DNA from: Zanthoxylum bungeanum
Taxonomy: Eukaryota; Streptophyta; Magnoliopsida; Sapindales; Rutaceae
DNA: 64,000 nucleotides
Assembly: GCA_019454045.1 (NCBI GenBank)
Contig: SKCR01001887.1
Location: 52,778 to 116,777, forward strand
Reading direction: 5' to 3'
Program-made: the position numbers and the translations under genes
In this document: in pieces, positions 1 through 11,871 of the stretch
How positions within the stretch are numbered: position 1 is the stretch's first letter
Layout: every line of letters starts with the position of its first letter
The notes under the pieces: model-generated
Databases searched by the model: none
What the model was told of the DNA's origin: nothing
Seen by the model: the letters and a program-made list of their open reading frames with translations, nothing else

Positions 1-331
1 CAATTTGGAAAAATTTGGGGATTTTTTTGCAATTTATTTTTGATGTGTTGGACATGTTGTAAATCATTTGAGAATTGATTTAGAATCATCCAAAATTGTG
101 TTTGACAATTTGAGGACTAAAATGAACAAAATGTAAAGTTTATGGGTCAGACGGTAATTTCCAAGAAATATGATTTCTCGGTTAAAATTTCAGTTTTAAC
201 TATTGGGTAATTAAATAAATAAGTTTATTTAATTGATCCAATAAAAATTATTGAAATCAGAAAATTTTGATTTTTTGCATTCCGCAGCGTTACCGGATAT
301 TCCTATAAAACCCCTACATGCTGCACAAGTA
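1..331 (+). mobile_element. Probable 3' end of a copia-type LTR
   Basis: No coding potential. The stretch ends near 331 in a CCCCTACA-type end preceded by a CCGCAGCG-like block. This resembles the 3' end of the copia LTR at 61113-62211, which ends CCCCTACA just before a primer-binding site. Here no primer-binding site follows, so it would be a 3' or solo LTR end. The assignment rests on a short by-eye match and is weak. Confidence 0.3.
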
Positions 332-653
332 AGCAGTTGCTCATCATACTGAGCGTGCTGTGCTGCAGCGCAACAACCTCTGTTTTTTTTAAAAAAAAAA
401 AAAAAACCTTAAACACTTTCAAAATACCCAAAAATAATTTTAACATCAACACATGTTATATAATAAACATATATATTCTAAATATATATAAGCATTTCTT
501 TGAATAAAAACACAAACCAAATTAGAATTCCACAATGAAGTGACTCATGAATAATTCTAGGTCACTCAAAGGTGGTCAAGTGATTCTAAAATGGTAGCCA
601 TAACTCCAAGCTTCCATCTAGAGTTCTAAACTCTAATTTTATATTGCATGCCT
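332..653. other. Intergenic sequence, nothing recognised
   Basis: AT-rich DNA with an A-run near 390-406. I see no ORF, RNA gene or repeat boundary. It ends where the LTR at 654 begins. Confidence 0.5.
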
Positions 654-3124
654 TGTTAGAGTTGGTGCTCGGAGTGCCAATCCGGATCGTATTTATGTCT
701 GATTCATGAATACGAGCAATTCTATTTTCCATAATATTACTTATTTAATGGTAGCACCTCTTATCTTTTATACACATATTCGATATAATTACGATTAGAT
801 TGAAACTAAATCTGGTTTAGTGATACGTGTATATTAGATAAAGACCCTAGGATTTACAATATAGTGCGTATTTACAACGTAGTTGTAATTGACATTGGGA
901 AGTGCACTATAAGATGTATATCCTTAATTAAAGTTTATGGTCAAGATTTACTAACACAAGTCGGTTAGTAAAATCCACTGAGACCAGTACATGTTGTATA
1001 TCGTGACTTGGTCCGATGGTTTATCCCAATGAACAATGAGTCTCATGAGACTCATACAGACATGTAGGTGTTTATTTGATAAACACTGAATGACTCACTG
1101 AAGATTTCCTAATAGATAGTACACCAACGTCAATAGAAATCTTCTCGAGTTGAGCGAGCATAGTGGTGTTTCGACTTGAGATACCACAATAGATATATGA
1201 GTTATCCTCCACACTTTGATGGCAGTCACGTCACCGATCTATTCATGATCAGACCTCCGCCTGTTCGTTGGGTGTGGACTGATGCTCATGATATCCAGTG
1301 CGTATCAAGATATGATCCGCCAGTCCTGTGTATAGGGCATAGGTATCCTCACGTGTTTACGATCTAGTAAATCCATGGCCATGGTATAACTTCAGAAGCT
1401 TGTTCCGAGTGTTATTTAGAGATCGTAAATTGAAAGTCGACTATATTATACCGAAAGGATTTGACGTTTTTATCTATATCCCATGTATAATATGGATAGC
1501 CTGTGACAGATGGATTATACGTATGTAATGACCTCGGCTTGCATAATTTAGCGAGATTATCTGTGGTCGTCATAATTCATGAGTGGGTGAATTATGGACA
1601 CGAAATTGGATTTCGTGACGGATAAACCTAAACTTAGAGAGTCCCACAATATGAAGTGTACTCGTTGAGTACTTGGGCAACGCGTTATGAATAATACAGA
1701 TTATTCATAATACTTCATCGGATTAAATGAGTTAATTCGAATCGTTTAATCGGTTAAACGAAAACACATGCTTTCGGGAATTTTGGTCAATCGTAATTAT
1801 TGTGTATTTGTATTTGATACATAATTTGATTATATACACATTAATTAATTGTCAAAATGAGATTTTGACACATGCCATAAATATATGTATTTGTTATTTA
1901 ATGTAAATAAAAATACATATATAATAACAATTATATTAATTAATTATTTAGATATTTAAATGTTAAATATTTAAATAATTAAATGATAAACGTTTTTCAT
2001 AATAGTTATGATAAATGTTTAATTATAATTGGTTACATGTGGCATGATTTAATTAAACTTTAAGTGTACAAATTTGATTTGTTAACATAAAGTTTAATTA
2101 TGTTTAATTGATTTAAATTGGACAAATGACCATTATACCCTTGAAAGTCGGTCATGATGTATTTTTAAAGTAAAAAATTTTTCATTTCCTTCCAAGGGAA
2201 GCTTATGGCCGAACCTAGTCCTCCAAAATGCTCTCAAAGTTTGCTTGATGATTCAAGGAGAAAATGAAGAAAAATCAAGAAAAAAGCTTAGGAAATTATG
2301 AGATTAAAAGGTAATCCTCAATGTCCTCAAGCCTAGAAAGCATTTTTCTTGTTTCTTGATTATTTACATTGATTCTAGGGTTTCTTATTTTCTATAAATT
2401 TGGGGCTTTATGGTTTGGAGGATGAATTGGAAGGTTTTAAGCATGTGTGAAGTTGCTTTGGGTGATATTATTATAATATTTATCAATTCGATCATTTGAT
2501 GATATGTTGCTATTCTAGAGTGTTATGAACACTCTTGTAATACCTAGAATTGTTCTTGGGTAGTTCATGTGTGGTGACTTTGATTGGTGTTTTGATTAAT
2601 TGGATTAATTTTGAAAAATTGGATTTAAATCATGAAAATTGATAATTTTTGATTCTGGATCAGATCTGGAAATACTGTTCATATGGTGATGAAAAATATG
2701 TCTTATGAATGTATTGGATGTGTTTTGGGTGTTGGAACAATTACCGGAAATTATTTCGAAGTTGAAATAAGCGAAAATGGCAAAAAACGGCGTTACCGGG
2801 TGACTTTTGAGCCAACCAAGTGACAACTGTCTAAACAGTGAATTTGTCACTGTTTGGGCAGCCCATGAACTGCCCTAATACTATTGGGGCTGACTTGGGC
2901 AGCCCTCATGTGTATTGGGTAGTCGGTTCGGTCAAAAACGCATTTTATGCCATTTTGCGGAAAAAACGTTTTCGTAAAAGTTTCGCGACGTTTCATATAT
3001 ATTTATGTCGCTATTTGATATCGAATAAATGTGTTTAGGTGAAATATGAATAAATTAAAAATTTTAAAATTATCATTTCACCTGAATAACTCTTCTGCCT
3101 CGCCCTTTGCCCAAAACCCCAACA
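654..3124 (+). mobile_element. Copia-type LTR, solo or isolated, about 2.5 kb
   Basis: Begins TGTTAGAGTTGG and ends AAAACCCCAACA, the same termini as the 5' LTR at 55157-57321, with matching interior. Shared landmarks are the GTTGGTGCTCGG block at the start, TCTCGAGTTGAGC near 1143, the TTTGACGTTTTTATCTATAT block near 1460 and TCTAGAGTGTTATG near 2514. No primer-binding site follows 3124, so it is a solo LTR or the 3' LTR of a lost element. The flanking pentamers TGCCT and TGTCC are at best a decayed target duplication. Short reading frames inside are chance frames. Confidence 0.6.
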
Positions 3125-3330
3125 TGTCCAACATGAACATTTTGACCCAATCACAAGCATATTGTGTTTATGCTTCCAAAGATATATACAATTTATTAGG
3201 CTAATTTCAACTTCAAGTTATGTTATTATGTTTCCAATACATAATACATCATTATATATTTCACTAATGATAACAACTCACTAATGAAAACATAGTTTTA
3301 GAGAATATCAGACTTACCTAGTAAGGTTGA
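3125..3330. other. Short spacer between two opposed LTRs
   Basis: AT-rich sequence with no recognised feature. The plus-oriented LTR ends on its left and the inverted LTR copy begins to align on its right. It may be a scrap of the original target. Confidence 0.35.
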
Positions 3331-5968
3331 TTCCAAGATCCAATCTTCTTTCTCCTTGTTGAAATGTTGTAGGTAACTTTTAAAGGTTTTCTCACAAAAA
3401 CTTTACTTAGGCTAATAATTCTTTTAGCTTGTTTGCTTAGCTTTCTCAAGCTTAATTAAAAATTTGTTGAAGCTTGCATTTTATAGTGAAATTTATCCAA
3501 TTTTTAATTTATAAAAGTTCTAATCAACTTTTAGGACTTTTAGGTGGACTTAATCCGATTTGTCCAAATATGTATAATTAGGTGTGACTAACCACATTTG
3601 TCTACCAATTGATTTAATCCAATTAAATCTGGAAAAAATTTAACCAATTGATTAGTTCATTGTCTTCCACTTTAATTTAATCCAATTAAATCAAGCCAAA
3701 GACACATATTATTATGTATTTTGTAATTACCAAAATATCCTCCAATGGTAGAGATATTTATGATATTACAACAAAATCCTTGTTTGATTTTGGATTAATC
3801 CAATTAGGTCAAAGTAAATAATTAATGTTATCCAATAACACTTAATTATTTTAATTGATAATTATAATATCAAATATTATCTATTATCATATCGGCAACC
3901 CAAGTGTTCAACGAGTACATTACATATTGTGGGACTTTTTAAGTTCAGAATACACGAAGAACACGAATGACCTTTCTGAACTATACAAGTCGAGATCATC
4001 ACATATGTTTAACAATCCCTCCGTCATAGGCTATCAGAGTTGTGCTTAGAAAATATAGATTACATGTCAAGTTTCTTAGGCACATCTCATATTGTCGACA
4101 TGTCCATGAATTTTAAAACTTATCAGAACATCATTTCTGATATATGCGATCAACCCTAGGTGATCGGCTTTGGCCAAAGTCTTAAGAATCGTGACTTACT
4201 CACATGGATACCTAAACCCCTTATGGTACACATACGAGCCGACGAATCTTATCTTGATACACAGTTGATTAACGATTATATCAGTCCACACTCAACAAAT
4301 ATCTAGCGGTCGACCATGAAAGTGTTGGACAATTATAACCCACATCATCACTATTTGTAAAAGACATGGTGTTTTTGTACAAATTAACTATGTGACAAAG
4401 GAAATTGCTATTTTATCATTTTGTAATTGGATTACTTGGATATATAAATAATAAAAGTCCATATGGTTAAATCAGATTAATAAGATATGAGACAATATTA
4501 ATCCACGAAAGGTTTAATCATTAAATATCCTTAGTCGTAGTATTATCGAGACTGGACATCGATAATGCGGAATATGCTAGTATTAAACTTGTGCGCGTTA
4601 TGGAAGCTTAACAACATATTTCTCATATATTTAAGTATTGGATACTTATTGCAAGTGTGATAGGAGGTTATGTTTACCGATGGTACGGAAACAACTTCGC
4701 TCTGGATAGACCCATCGGAATCCCATTGGTAGTATGACTATGCGTCTATGGGAATCCGAATCAGGGTAGGTGTATTTGTCTTAACCTGAGACTTGCATCG
4801 CTAATACTTGTGACAATCAGTATACTTTGGTTTTGGTTGTCCGGGGCTTTAACAGGTTCTTTGTACGCCTCTTCTGGGTATACTGAGAATCGTAGTGTAT
4901 TGGGTGTGATGTCAAGATGGAAGTATCACTTCAGTCATATGGAGATGATGATTTTGTAGGGATACAAAACTGGTACTCTTAAATACTGCAGTCATCGGGA
5001 TAATATAACTAGGTCATGATTATCCGATTATAGAGACTAGTTGCTAGTGATCCCATATATGCTTCGTACGGGGCAGACACAATTTCAGCCATAGGCCTAG
5101 CATATGACATCCGATACTGGATCGTATTACGCAATACATTGTATACTATGCCTGATACAGATTATATATTCCTCGTTGAATATTTCTGGAGAATTGGGTA
5201 GGCATGGTGCTTTGCTAGAAGCCAACCATGTCTTGTAAATCGGTGAGAACGTGGTACATGGTACGCACGTGTTCGGATAGTCCGATGATCGTATTTACTG
5301 CCAACATATCCAGAGATCTCTTGGGTCGCTTCCCAAAGATTCACCAATGACATTTGACTCGAACATAATTAATCTGGGATTAATTATGAGAGAGAAAATT
5401 AATCTGGGATTAATTGCGGCAAGAATTTATCTGGGATTAAATTCGTCTAGAAGAGAGAATGTGATTAACTTGGAATTAATCGATTAAATAATATATCGGA
5501 TATATTAATTGAAATCGAATTTCATTACAGAATTAAAATTGGATTTTAATTCGGGTAAACGAATTAATTCGGAATTAATTCGTAAGCGACGTTCATAATA
5601 ATTTTGCTAGGCATTATTATTTAATTAAATTGGATTTAATTACGTCGCGACGGAAAATTCGTTTAATCGGATTAAATGAATCCAGGCCCAAAGTGTATTG
5701 TGTAAGCCAACTTAAATTTGGAATTTAAAATTGGGTGGGACCCACAACTCATATCACTTGTCAAATTGTGATGGTGGTAGTTGGAAAATATAAATTGGAC
5801 CCACAACTCATATCCTATAGTCAAAAGATCACACATATGCTAATCAACTCGAGGAGATTCTTATTGACGGTGGTGTGTACTTCCAACTATTAGGAATCAT
5901 CTGTGAGTCATTCAGTATTCTCTCCAATGAATACCCACATGTCTATACAAGCTTCCTTTACTCATGGT
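3330..5968 (-). mobile_element. Inverted, interrupted copy of the same copia LTR
   Basis: Read on the minus strand this matches the LTR at 654-3124 in two blocks. Bases about 3890-4330 are the reverse complement of its 1250-1680 region (GTGGGACT..., TATCTTGATACAC, GTCCACACTCAAC). Bases about 5800-5968 are the reverse complement of its 1030-1190 region (CAACTCGAGGAGATT, GAGTCATTCAGT). About 3330-3880 fits the LTR's 1750-2350 part loosely. The copy is broken by an unrelated segment (4330-5790) and its outer end is lost where the next plus-oriented LTR starts. Confidence 0.5.
4330..5790. mobile_element. Insertion inside the inverted LTR, LTR-like, family unknown
   Basis: This 1.4-kb block splits the alignment of the inverted copia LTR, so it was inserted later. 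It has no long ORF. It carries four near-copies of a TTAATCTGGGATTAATT palindromic motif between 5368 and 5481, as seen in some LTRs. An ACCCACAACTCATATC segment occurs twice near the right junction (about 5747 and 5800). No protein or primer-binding site identifies the family. Confidence 0.35.
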
Positions 5969-7770
5969 ATTTTTAGGGTTGGTGCTCGGAGTACCAATTC
6001 GGATCATATTTATGTCTGAATCATAAATACGAACAATTATTTTTCCATAATATTACCTACTTAATGGTTGCACCTCTTATTTTTATATATGTATTCGATC
6101 TAATATCGATTAGATTGAAACTAAATATGATTTAGTGATATATATATTAGACAAAGACCCATGATTTACAACGTAGTGCGCAGTTACAATATAGTTTGTA
6201 ATTGACATTGGGAAGTGTCACTATAAGTTTTTTATTCTCAAATAAAGTTCCTGGTCAAGATTTACTAATACGGATCGGTTAGTAAAATCCGTTGAGACCA
6301 GTACATGTCGTATATCAGAACTTGGTCCGATGGTTTATCCCAATGAACCATGAGTCTTAGGAGACTCGTATAGACGTGTAGGTATTTATTTGATAAATAC
6401 TGGACAACTCACCGAAGATTTCTCAATAGATGGTACACCAACTTCAATATTAATCTTCTCGGGTTAAGTACCATAGTGATCATTTGACTTGAGATACCAC
6501 CGTGGATGTATGAGGTATCATCCACACTTTGATGGCAGTCACGTAACTGATCTATTTAGATCGGACCTCCACCTGTTCGTTGGGTGTGCACTGATCCTCA
6601 GGATATCCTATGTGTATCAAGATAGGATCCGTCAGTTCTGTGTATAGCGCATATGTATTCAATATGGGATTAGCAATCGGTTAAATCCATGGGCCTGTGG
6701 TACACTGTAGAAGTAAGTTCTAAGTGTTATTTAAAAGATTTCTAATAGATATCTTGACGAGATTATACCTATAGAGATTTGACGTTTTTATCTATATCTT
6801 TGGGATAATCTGGATACCTGTGACATATGGATTATACGTATGCGATGACCTCAACCTGTATGGTTCAACGAGTTTATTTGTGGTCGTCATAATTTACGGG
6901 TGGGTAGATTATGGACACGAAATTAGATTTCATGACTGATATGTCTGAATCTAGAGAGCCTTTTTAATGAAACATACTCGTAGAGCACTAGGACAACTTT
7001 TATAAATAATATTGATTATTTAAAAATCGTTTAATGGTTAAACGAAATGATACATGCTTAAGGGATTTTTTTTCGGCCATATCCAAGTTAGTGTTTATTT
7101 GGATTTAATACATGATTTTATTAAATACACATTAATTAATTGTCAAATAAAGTATTTGACACATGTCATGAATAAATGTATTATGAAATATTTAAAGTAA
7201 ATATGATACATGTTTTTAGATATTTGTATTAAATAATTATCTAATTATTTAATTGTTAGATAATTAGAATAATTAAATACAAATTATCTTTATCATGATT
7301 ATGGTGAAATATGGCTAAGTGTAATTGGTTACACTTGTATTTGCATTAATGAAAAATGTTGTCAAATTGGATTTTGCTTCTTTTATTTTATAATAAAAAA
7401 AAATACAAAATCTTATTTCCTTTTTTTGCCCATTTTCATTCCTAACCCTACATATATAAGAGTTTCATTTTTTCATTTGCAACTTAGAGTGTTAAGCATC
7501 CAAAAATATTACAAAAGAAAGTTGAGAGAAAACATGAAGAAAAAAAAAGATTTGACGAAAACTTAAAGTCTTGTAAATTTTTTCAATTCCTTTTCAACTA
7601 GAAAAATATTTCTAGGATTCCAAGCTACTACATGTGATGCTTGGTTATTTCTCTACTCTTTTAGTTATTGTAATATTGATGTTGGATGCTTAGATGAAAG
7701 ATGTTTGCATGTATGTTTATAAAGAAAGATTATAAAGTGTTATTAAGCTCTCTTTTAGACATTAGATGAC
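5969..7770 (+). mobile_element. Third copy of the copia LTR, plus orientation, degraded
   Basis: From GGGTTGGTGCTCGGAGTACC onward this follows the 654-3124 LTR closely for over 1 kb. Landmarks are the expected CGAACAATT..., GTTATCCCAATGAACCATGAG, CTCCACACTTTGATGGCAG and ATTTGACGTTTTTATC blocks. After about 7080 the match fades. A GAGAGAAAACATGAAG block near 7530 looks like the leader-side part of this LTR. The terminal TG appears mutated and the 3' end cannot be fixed. Confidence 0.55.
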
Positions 7771-7984
7771 TTGGTTATTTCTCTACTCACTTTTTTTTTC
7801 GTAAAACCAAAACTAAAAAACTTAAAATTTAGACAAGAAATCGAAACAAACACAAAAGAAAAAGATTTGAAACTTAAACACCCACAGAAACTAAATCTTG
7901 AAACCAAAAAAAAACCAAATCTTGAAATCAAGAAGTTGAATCTTGAAATTAAGAATTATACAAGACTTAACAAGACTCGATTAA
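7771..7984 (+). repeat. A-rich tract with short imperfect tandem units
   Basis: Units of the form AATCTTGAAATCAAGAAG recur with drift between about 7800 and 7970. They give a lysine/asparagine/leucine-rich open frame that looks like a by-product of the repeat, not a gene. Confidence 0.5.
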
Positions 7985-8067
7985 ACTGTAACACCCTGTC
8001 ACCTCGGCATGATTCCGACAATTATTTTCTCCATGAGTGATGTATTATGTATAATAAAATCTCATAT
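7985..8067 (+). mobile_element. Short LTR fragment shared with 33420-33530 (inverted)
   Basis: The segment containing GTAACACC, CACCTCGGC, ATGAGTGATGTATTATG and AATCTCATATGA is the reverse complement of 33420-33520. It looks like a scrap of a gypsy-type LTR. It joins directly to gag codons at about 8068, so it marks the 5' truncation of the outer element. Confidence 0.45.
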
Positions 8068-8461
8068 GAAGAAGCAATGAGACTGTGAGTTTTTCCTTAT
8101 TCTTTGAAAGACAGAGCAAAAGCTTGGCTACATTCACTACCAACAGGTTCCATCACAATTTGGAACACTCTAGCCACCAATTCTTTGCAAAGTACTTTCC
8201 ACTAGCCAGAACAGCAAAGTTGAGGAATGACATCACATCCTTCGTGCAGCAAGATTCAGAATCCCTCTGCGAAGCTTGGGAAAGATTCAAAGATTTGCTC
8301 TGGAAATGTCCTCACCATGAGATTCCAAAGTGGCTTCAAGTCCAAACTTTCTATAATGGACTTTTTGGACTAATAAGAACCACAATTGATGTTGCTTCTA
8401 GAGGAGCTTTGATGGCAAAATGAGAAGATCAAGCCTGAGACTTAATCGAAGAAATGACTAA
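8068..8461 (+). pseudogene. gag fragment of the outer (older) gypsy element, left part
   Basis: Encodes a piece of the Retrotrans_gag domain, with the motifs PYSLKDRAKAWLHSLP and then, after a frameshift near 8180, FVQQDSESL and FYNGLFG. It aligns with 10780-11185 of the inner element. A TGA follows the MRL motif near 8085 and another stop lies near 8421. The coding sequence is cut at 8461 by the inner element's 5' LTR and resumes at 18091. It is therefore the target gene of the nested insertion. It is non-functional. Confidence 0.8.
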
Positions 8462-10296
8462 TGATGAGTGGTAAAACTATCACTATTTCCCACTCAATTA
8501 ACTTAATATTTTGTATAGTTTCTTGAGTTTTGTGAATATTTTGATGTGTTTTGTGTTATTTTGTAGATAAATAAAGTTTAAGGACATTCTGGAGGTGATT
8601 TGGAGCAAAACTATGAAATTTGGCAAAAAAAGGTATTTTGGTAATTTTGGGCGTCTCGACACCGAAACCCTTGGCATCCCGACCTCTAACGTGCACCGGA
8701 GACTGCTAAAATGCGCCAGGTCAACACGTCAAAGTTGCCAAGTTTGACTTTGCTAACGTGCACCATGCCACGTGTCATCATCACAAGCAATCTGCTAACG
8801 TGCACAGCATGCCACGTGTCAAAAATTCAACGAGCCGTTTTTTTTTAGCCACCATGCCACATGTCGAAAATTCAGCGATCCAAAAAAAATTAATAAAAAA
8901 AAAATCAGAAAAATAATAATAAAGAATTGGATTTTCTTGCCTATAAATTGAGTTTGATTTCTTAAGTTTCAAATGTACCTCATCCTCTGAAATCCTTATA
9001 AATAAATTGAGAGTTCTCTTCTTTAGTTTCTTTTATTCAGTTTTATTTACGTTTGTAGTAGTAATTCTCTTCTATAAATAGTAGTTTTCATTCATCCATG
9101 AGGGGGTAACTTCTCTATGCTGAGGTAATAAGGTAATTCTTTTACTTTTGCTTTTTAGATTAATCTCCCTTAAAATATAATATATAAACTATTTAAAACC
9201 TGAATTAATAAAAAGATACCGCCATTCTAGGTCGGTTGGTTATTCAATTTAAACTGGTTAAACCTCACTTAATGAGGATACCGCCATTCTAGGTCGGTTG
9301 ATTTAATTTAGTTCCGCCTTATGGCTGGTTTATTTTTCTGTTCCGCCTTATGGCTGGTATATTTGAATTTGACTTAATCAGGATACCGCCATTCCGGACG
9401 GTTGGTTTAAAATATTACAAGTATATATATTATTATTTTATGGGAGATATCTAAATAGTATATAGTAGAAGTATTTCCTTTTACCTTAGCATTTCATTTC
9501 TTTTTATTGCAATTCATTATTCTACAATTACTTTTCAGCAATTTCATTTTATGTCTTTTAAGTTTTTATCATCTTAGGTATGTGTTGTAACTAAGTTAAA
9601 TATCTAGGGTTGTGATAAAATCTAATATCACCGGTTTAAAAAGGGTTAGATTATAGTTTGGGTAATTAAAAGATTTATTTATTGAGTCATAATCTTAAAG
9701 CTTTTTATTAACTGGCCACTAATAAAATTGATTAGGTAAACTTAAATAAACTAGACATAGGGATTTTAAGTTTAAAAACCTTAAGACTCAATAGCCCACG
9801 ATCTTCTTTAATGATAGATAAACCTTTAATAGATTTCCTTACAGGATATGAATATACCTGTTTGGCGGGAATAATCATAATTGGAATTCAAACTTAATGA
9901 ATCTAGGTAATTTGGTTGACATAGACATATGATTCAATTGAATTAAACTAGGTATTTGTAAATGACCATCGGAAGAGGCTTTTACATAATTTAATATTCC
10001 AGATTAATAAATCAATATTTACCCAACTATGATTTAACTACTTCATCTTTTAATTAATATTGGAAGAATTCACAACCCTAAATAGTTTTTAATTCTCATT
10101 AATCTACTCTCAATTTCTTTTACTTGTTTTAAATTTAGAATCATCGTCATTTCAAAATAATAAACTTTAGATATTAGTAATAACTTGACCTCATAAAATT
10201 AATAGAATAGGTAATAAGTCCTCGTGGGATCGATACTTTTTATACTACTTGAACGATACGTGCGCTTGCGTTATACGCGTATGATTACGCCGGTCA
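8462..10296 (+). repeat. 5' LTR of the LOG-carrying element
   Basis: 1835 bp, TG...CA ends, nearly identical to 16252-18090. Two TATA-like sites lie at about 8941 (CCTATAAATTG) and 8996 (CTTATAAATAAA). Upstream, between 8749 and 8870, three near-copies of GTGCACCATGCCACGTGTC supply CACGTG and CACATG cores. The 3' half holds three ATACCGCCATTC..GGTCGGTTG-type repeats and two TTCCGCCTTATGGCTGG units (9226-9410). Confidence 0.88.
8749..8868 (+). promoter_or_regulatory. Repeated G-box/ABRE-like motifs upstream of the LTR TATA
   Basis: GCCACGTGTC occurs twice (about 8767-8776 and 8811-8820) and GCCACATGTC once (about 8856-8865). GCTAACGTGCAC precedes the first two. CACGTGTC matches the plant ABRE/G-box core bound by bZIP and bHLH factors. 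The set is repeated in the 3' LTR at about 16539-16660. A regulatory role is inferred from motif type and its position 75-180 bp before a TATA-like site. Confidence 0.45.
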
Positions 10297-10302
10297 AGTT
10301 TT

Positions 10303-10320
10303 TGGCGCCGTTGCCGGGGA
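10303..10320 (+). other. Primer-binding site, tRNA-Asp type
   Basis: TGGCGCCGTTGCCGGGGA lies six bases after the LTR end. It is complementary to the 3' end of plant tRNA-Asp (ending CCCCGGCAACGGCGCCA). This is the usual minus-strand primer site of Athila/Tat-type gypsy elements and fixes the element's orientation. Confidence 0.85.
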
Positions 10321-10428
10321 CTTCGTTATCTTTTACTATTAGTTTAAGGGTTAGATACGTTACTTGTATCTAATTTTCTTTTTACTTATTGTTTTCGTTT
10401 TATTGTGTTTCAAGTTATCAGAATCTTA

Positions 10429-11870
10429 ATGAGACGAACCAGAAGCTTTGAACTACGACCGCTTGACCCAGAAATTGAAAGAACCATCAGACAGTTGAGA
10501 AGGCAAATGAGACAAGGCCAAGAAGCAGTTGTTAACATGGAACCTGACCCTTTGGAGAATGCACCACCAATTCCCATTCGAGACAGAACCATTCCGGTGG
10601 TAGATGGCCTCACTTCATGTATTGTACTTCCTCATTTACCAGCGAATGCAGGTGACATCAAAACTTGCATTCAGATGATTCAGCAATCAGTGCAATTTTG
10701 GGGAAAAGCAACTGAAGATCTTAATACCCACATCAGCAACTTCCTGGAAGTTTGCGGCACTTTCAATTACAATCGAGAAGCTGAAGAAGCAATGAGACTA
10801 CGTGTTTTTCCATACTCATTGAAGGACAGAGCTAAATCTTGGCTACATTCACTTCCAGCTGGTTCTATCACCACTTGGAACGCTTTAGCCACCAAATTTC
10901 TTGCAAAATACTTTCCACCAGCCAGAACTGGAAAGTTGAGGAATGACATCACATCCTTTGTACAACAAGAATCAGAAACTCTCTACGAAGCTTGAGAAAG
11001 GTATAAAAATTTGCTCCGGAAATGTCATCACCATGAGATTCCAAAATGGCTTCAAGTCCAAACATTTTATAATGGACTTTCTGGAATAATGAGAACCACA
11101 ATTGATGCTGCTGCTGGAGGAGCATTGATGGCAAAAGGAGAAGAACAAGCCTGGGACCTAATCGAAGAAATGGCCAACAACAATTCATTGTGGCCAACAA
11201 AAAGGAGCATGATTCAATGAATTGCTGGAATTTATGAAGTTGGAGCCAATACAGCAGTCAGAGCCAAACTGGATCAGATATGCAAATTCATGGAGACTCT
11301 CGGCATGCAAAGCAACATTGGATCCACAAATTCGCCATATGGAGGAGCAAAAGAACAAAATCAACATGAAGAAACGGTGAATTATGTCAACAATTTCAAC
11401 AGACAGGAGAATAATCCATATTCCAACACCTACAATCCAGGGTGGAGGAATCATCCCAATTTCTCATGGAGCAACAATTCAGGGCAAAAGAACTATCCAC
11501 CACCAAGATTCCAACAGCAAAATGAGGAGTTTGAAAAAGATCCAGAAATGAAAGATTGGCTTGCAGAGATGTTAAAAAGCAACAAGCAGCAAATGATGCT
11601 ATGTTTCAAAGCCAATCTGCTTCCATCAAAGCACTGGAGAATCAAATTGAACAACTAGACAATGCTCAGAGTTACAGACCACCAGGAAATCTTCCCAGCA
11701 ATACAGAACCAAATCCAAGGAACCAAGGGAATGAGCAATGTCAAGCTATCACTTTGAAAAGTGGTACTGAAATCAACAAAGATGTTGGAATCAAAGCAAC
11801 CATTGAAGATGTTCCAAAAGAAGCAGAGAAACAGATGGAGGAGAAAGAAACAGATGAAAAAAAAAGCTAA
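10429..11870 (+). pseudogene. gag of the LOG-carrying element (broken)
   Basis: The first ATG (10429) opens a gag protein with a Retrotrans_gag domain (motifs RVFPYSLKDRAKSWLHSLP, FLAKYFPPARTGKLRNDI). It is followed by the asparagine-rich YVNNFNRQ..NPYSNTYNPGWRNHPNFSW block typical of plant Athila-like gag. No classic CCHC knuckle is seen. The frame is broken by TGA at 10993-10995, TGA at 11218-11220, a frameshift between about 11530 and 11650 and another at the A9 run 11857-11865. These defects are not all shared with the outer copy, so they arose after the copies diverged. The product would assemble particles if intact; here it cannot be made whole. Confidence 0.82.
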
Positions 11871-11871
11871 G

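Noticed and set aside
1176..1367. Short frame inside the LTR at 654 as a gene
   Set aside because: No start context or family, and the frame is broken in the other LTR copies.
7771..8040. Lysine/leucine-rich open frame of 89 codons
   Set aside because: It is explained by short tandem units in A-rich DNA and runs into an LTR fragment; no gene-like features.
10303..10320. Possible tRNA-Asp gene fragment
   Set aside because: Only the 18 bases complementary to the tRNA 3' end are present, directly after an LTR; it is a primer-binding site.
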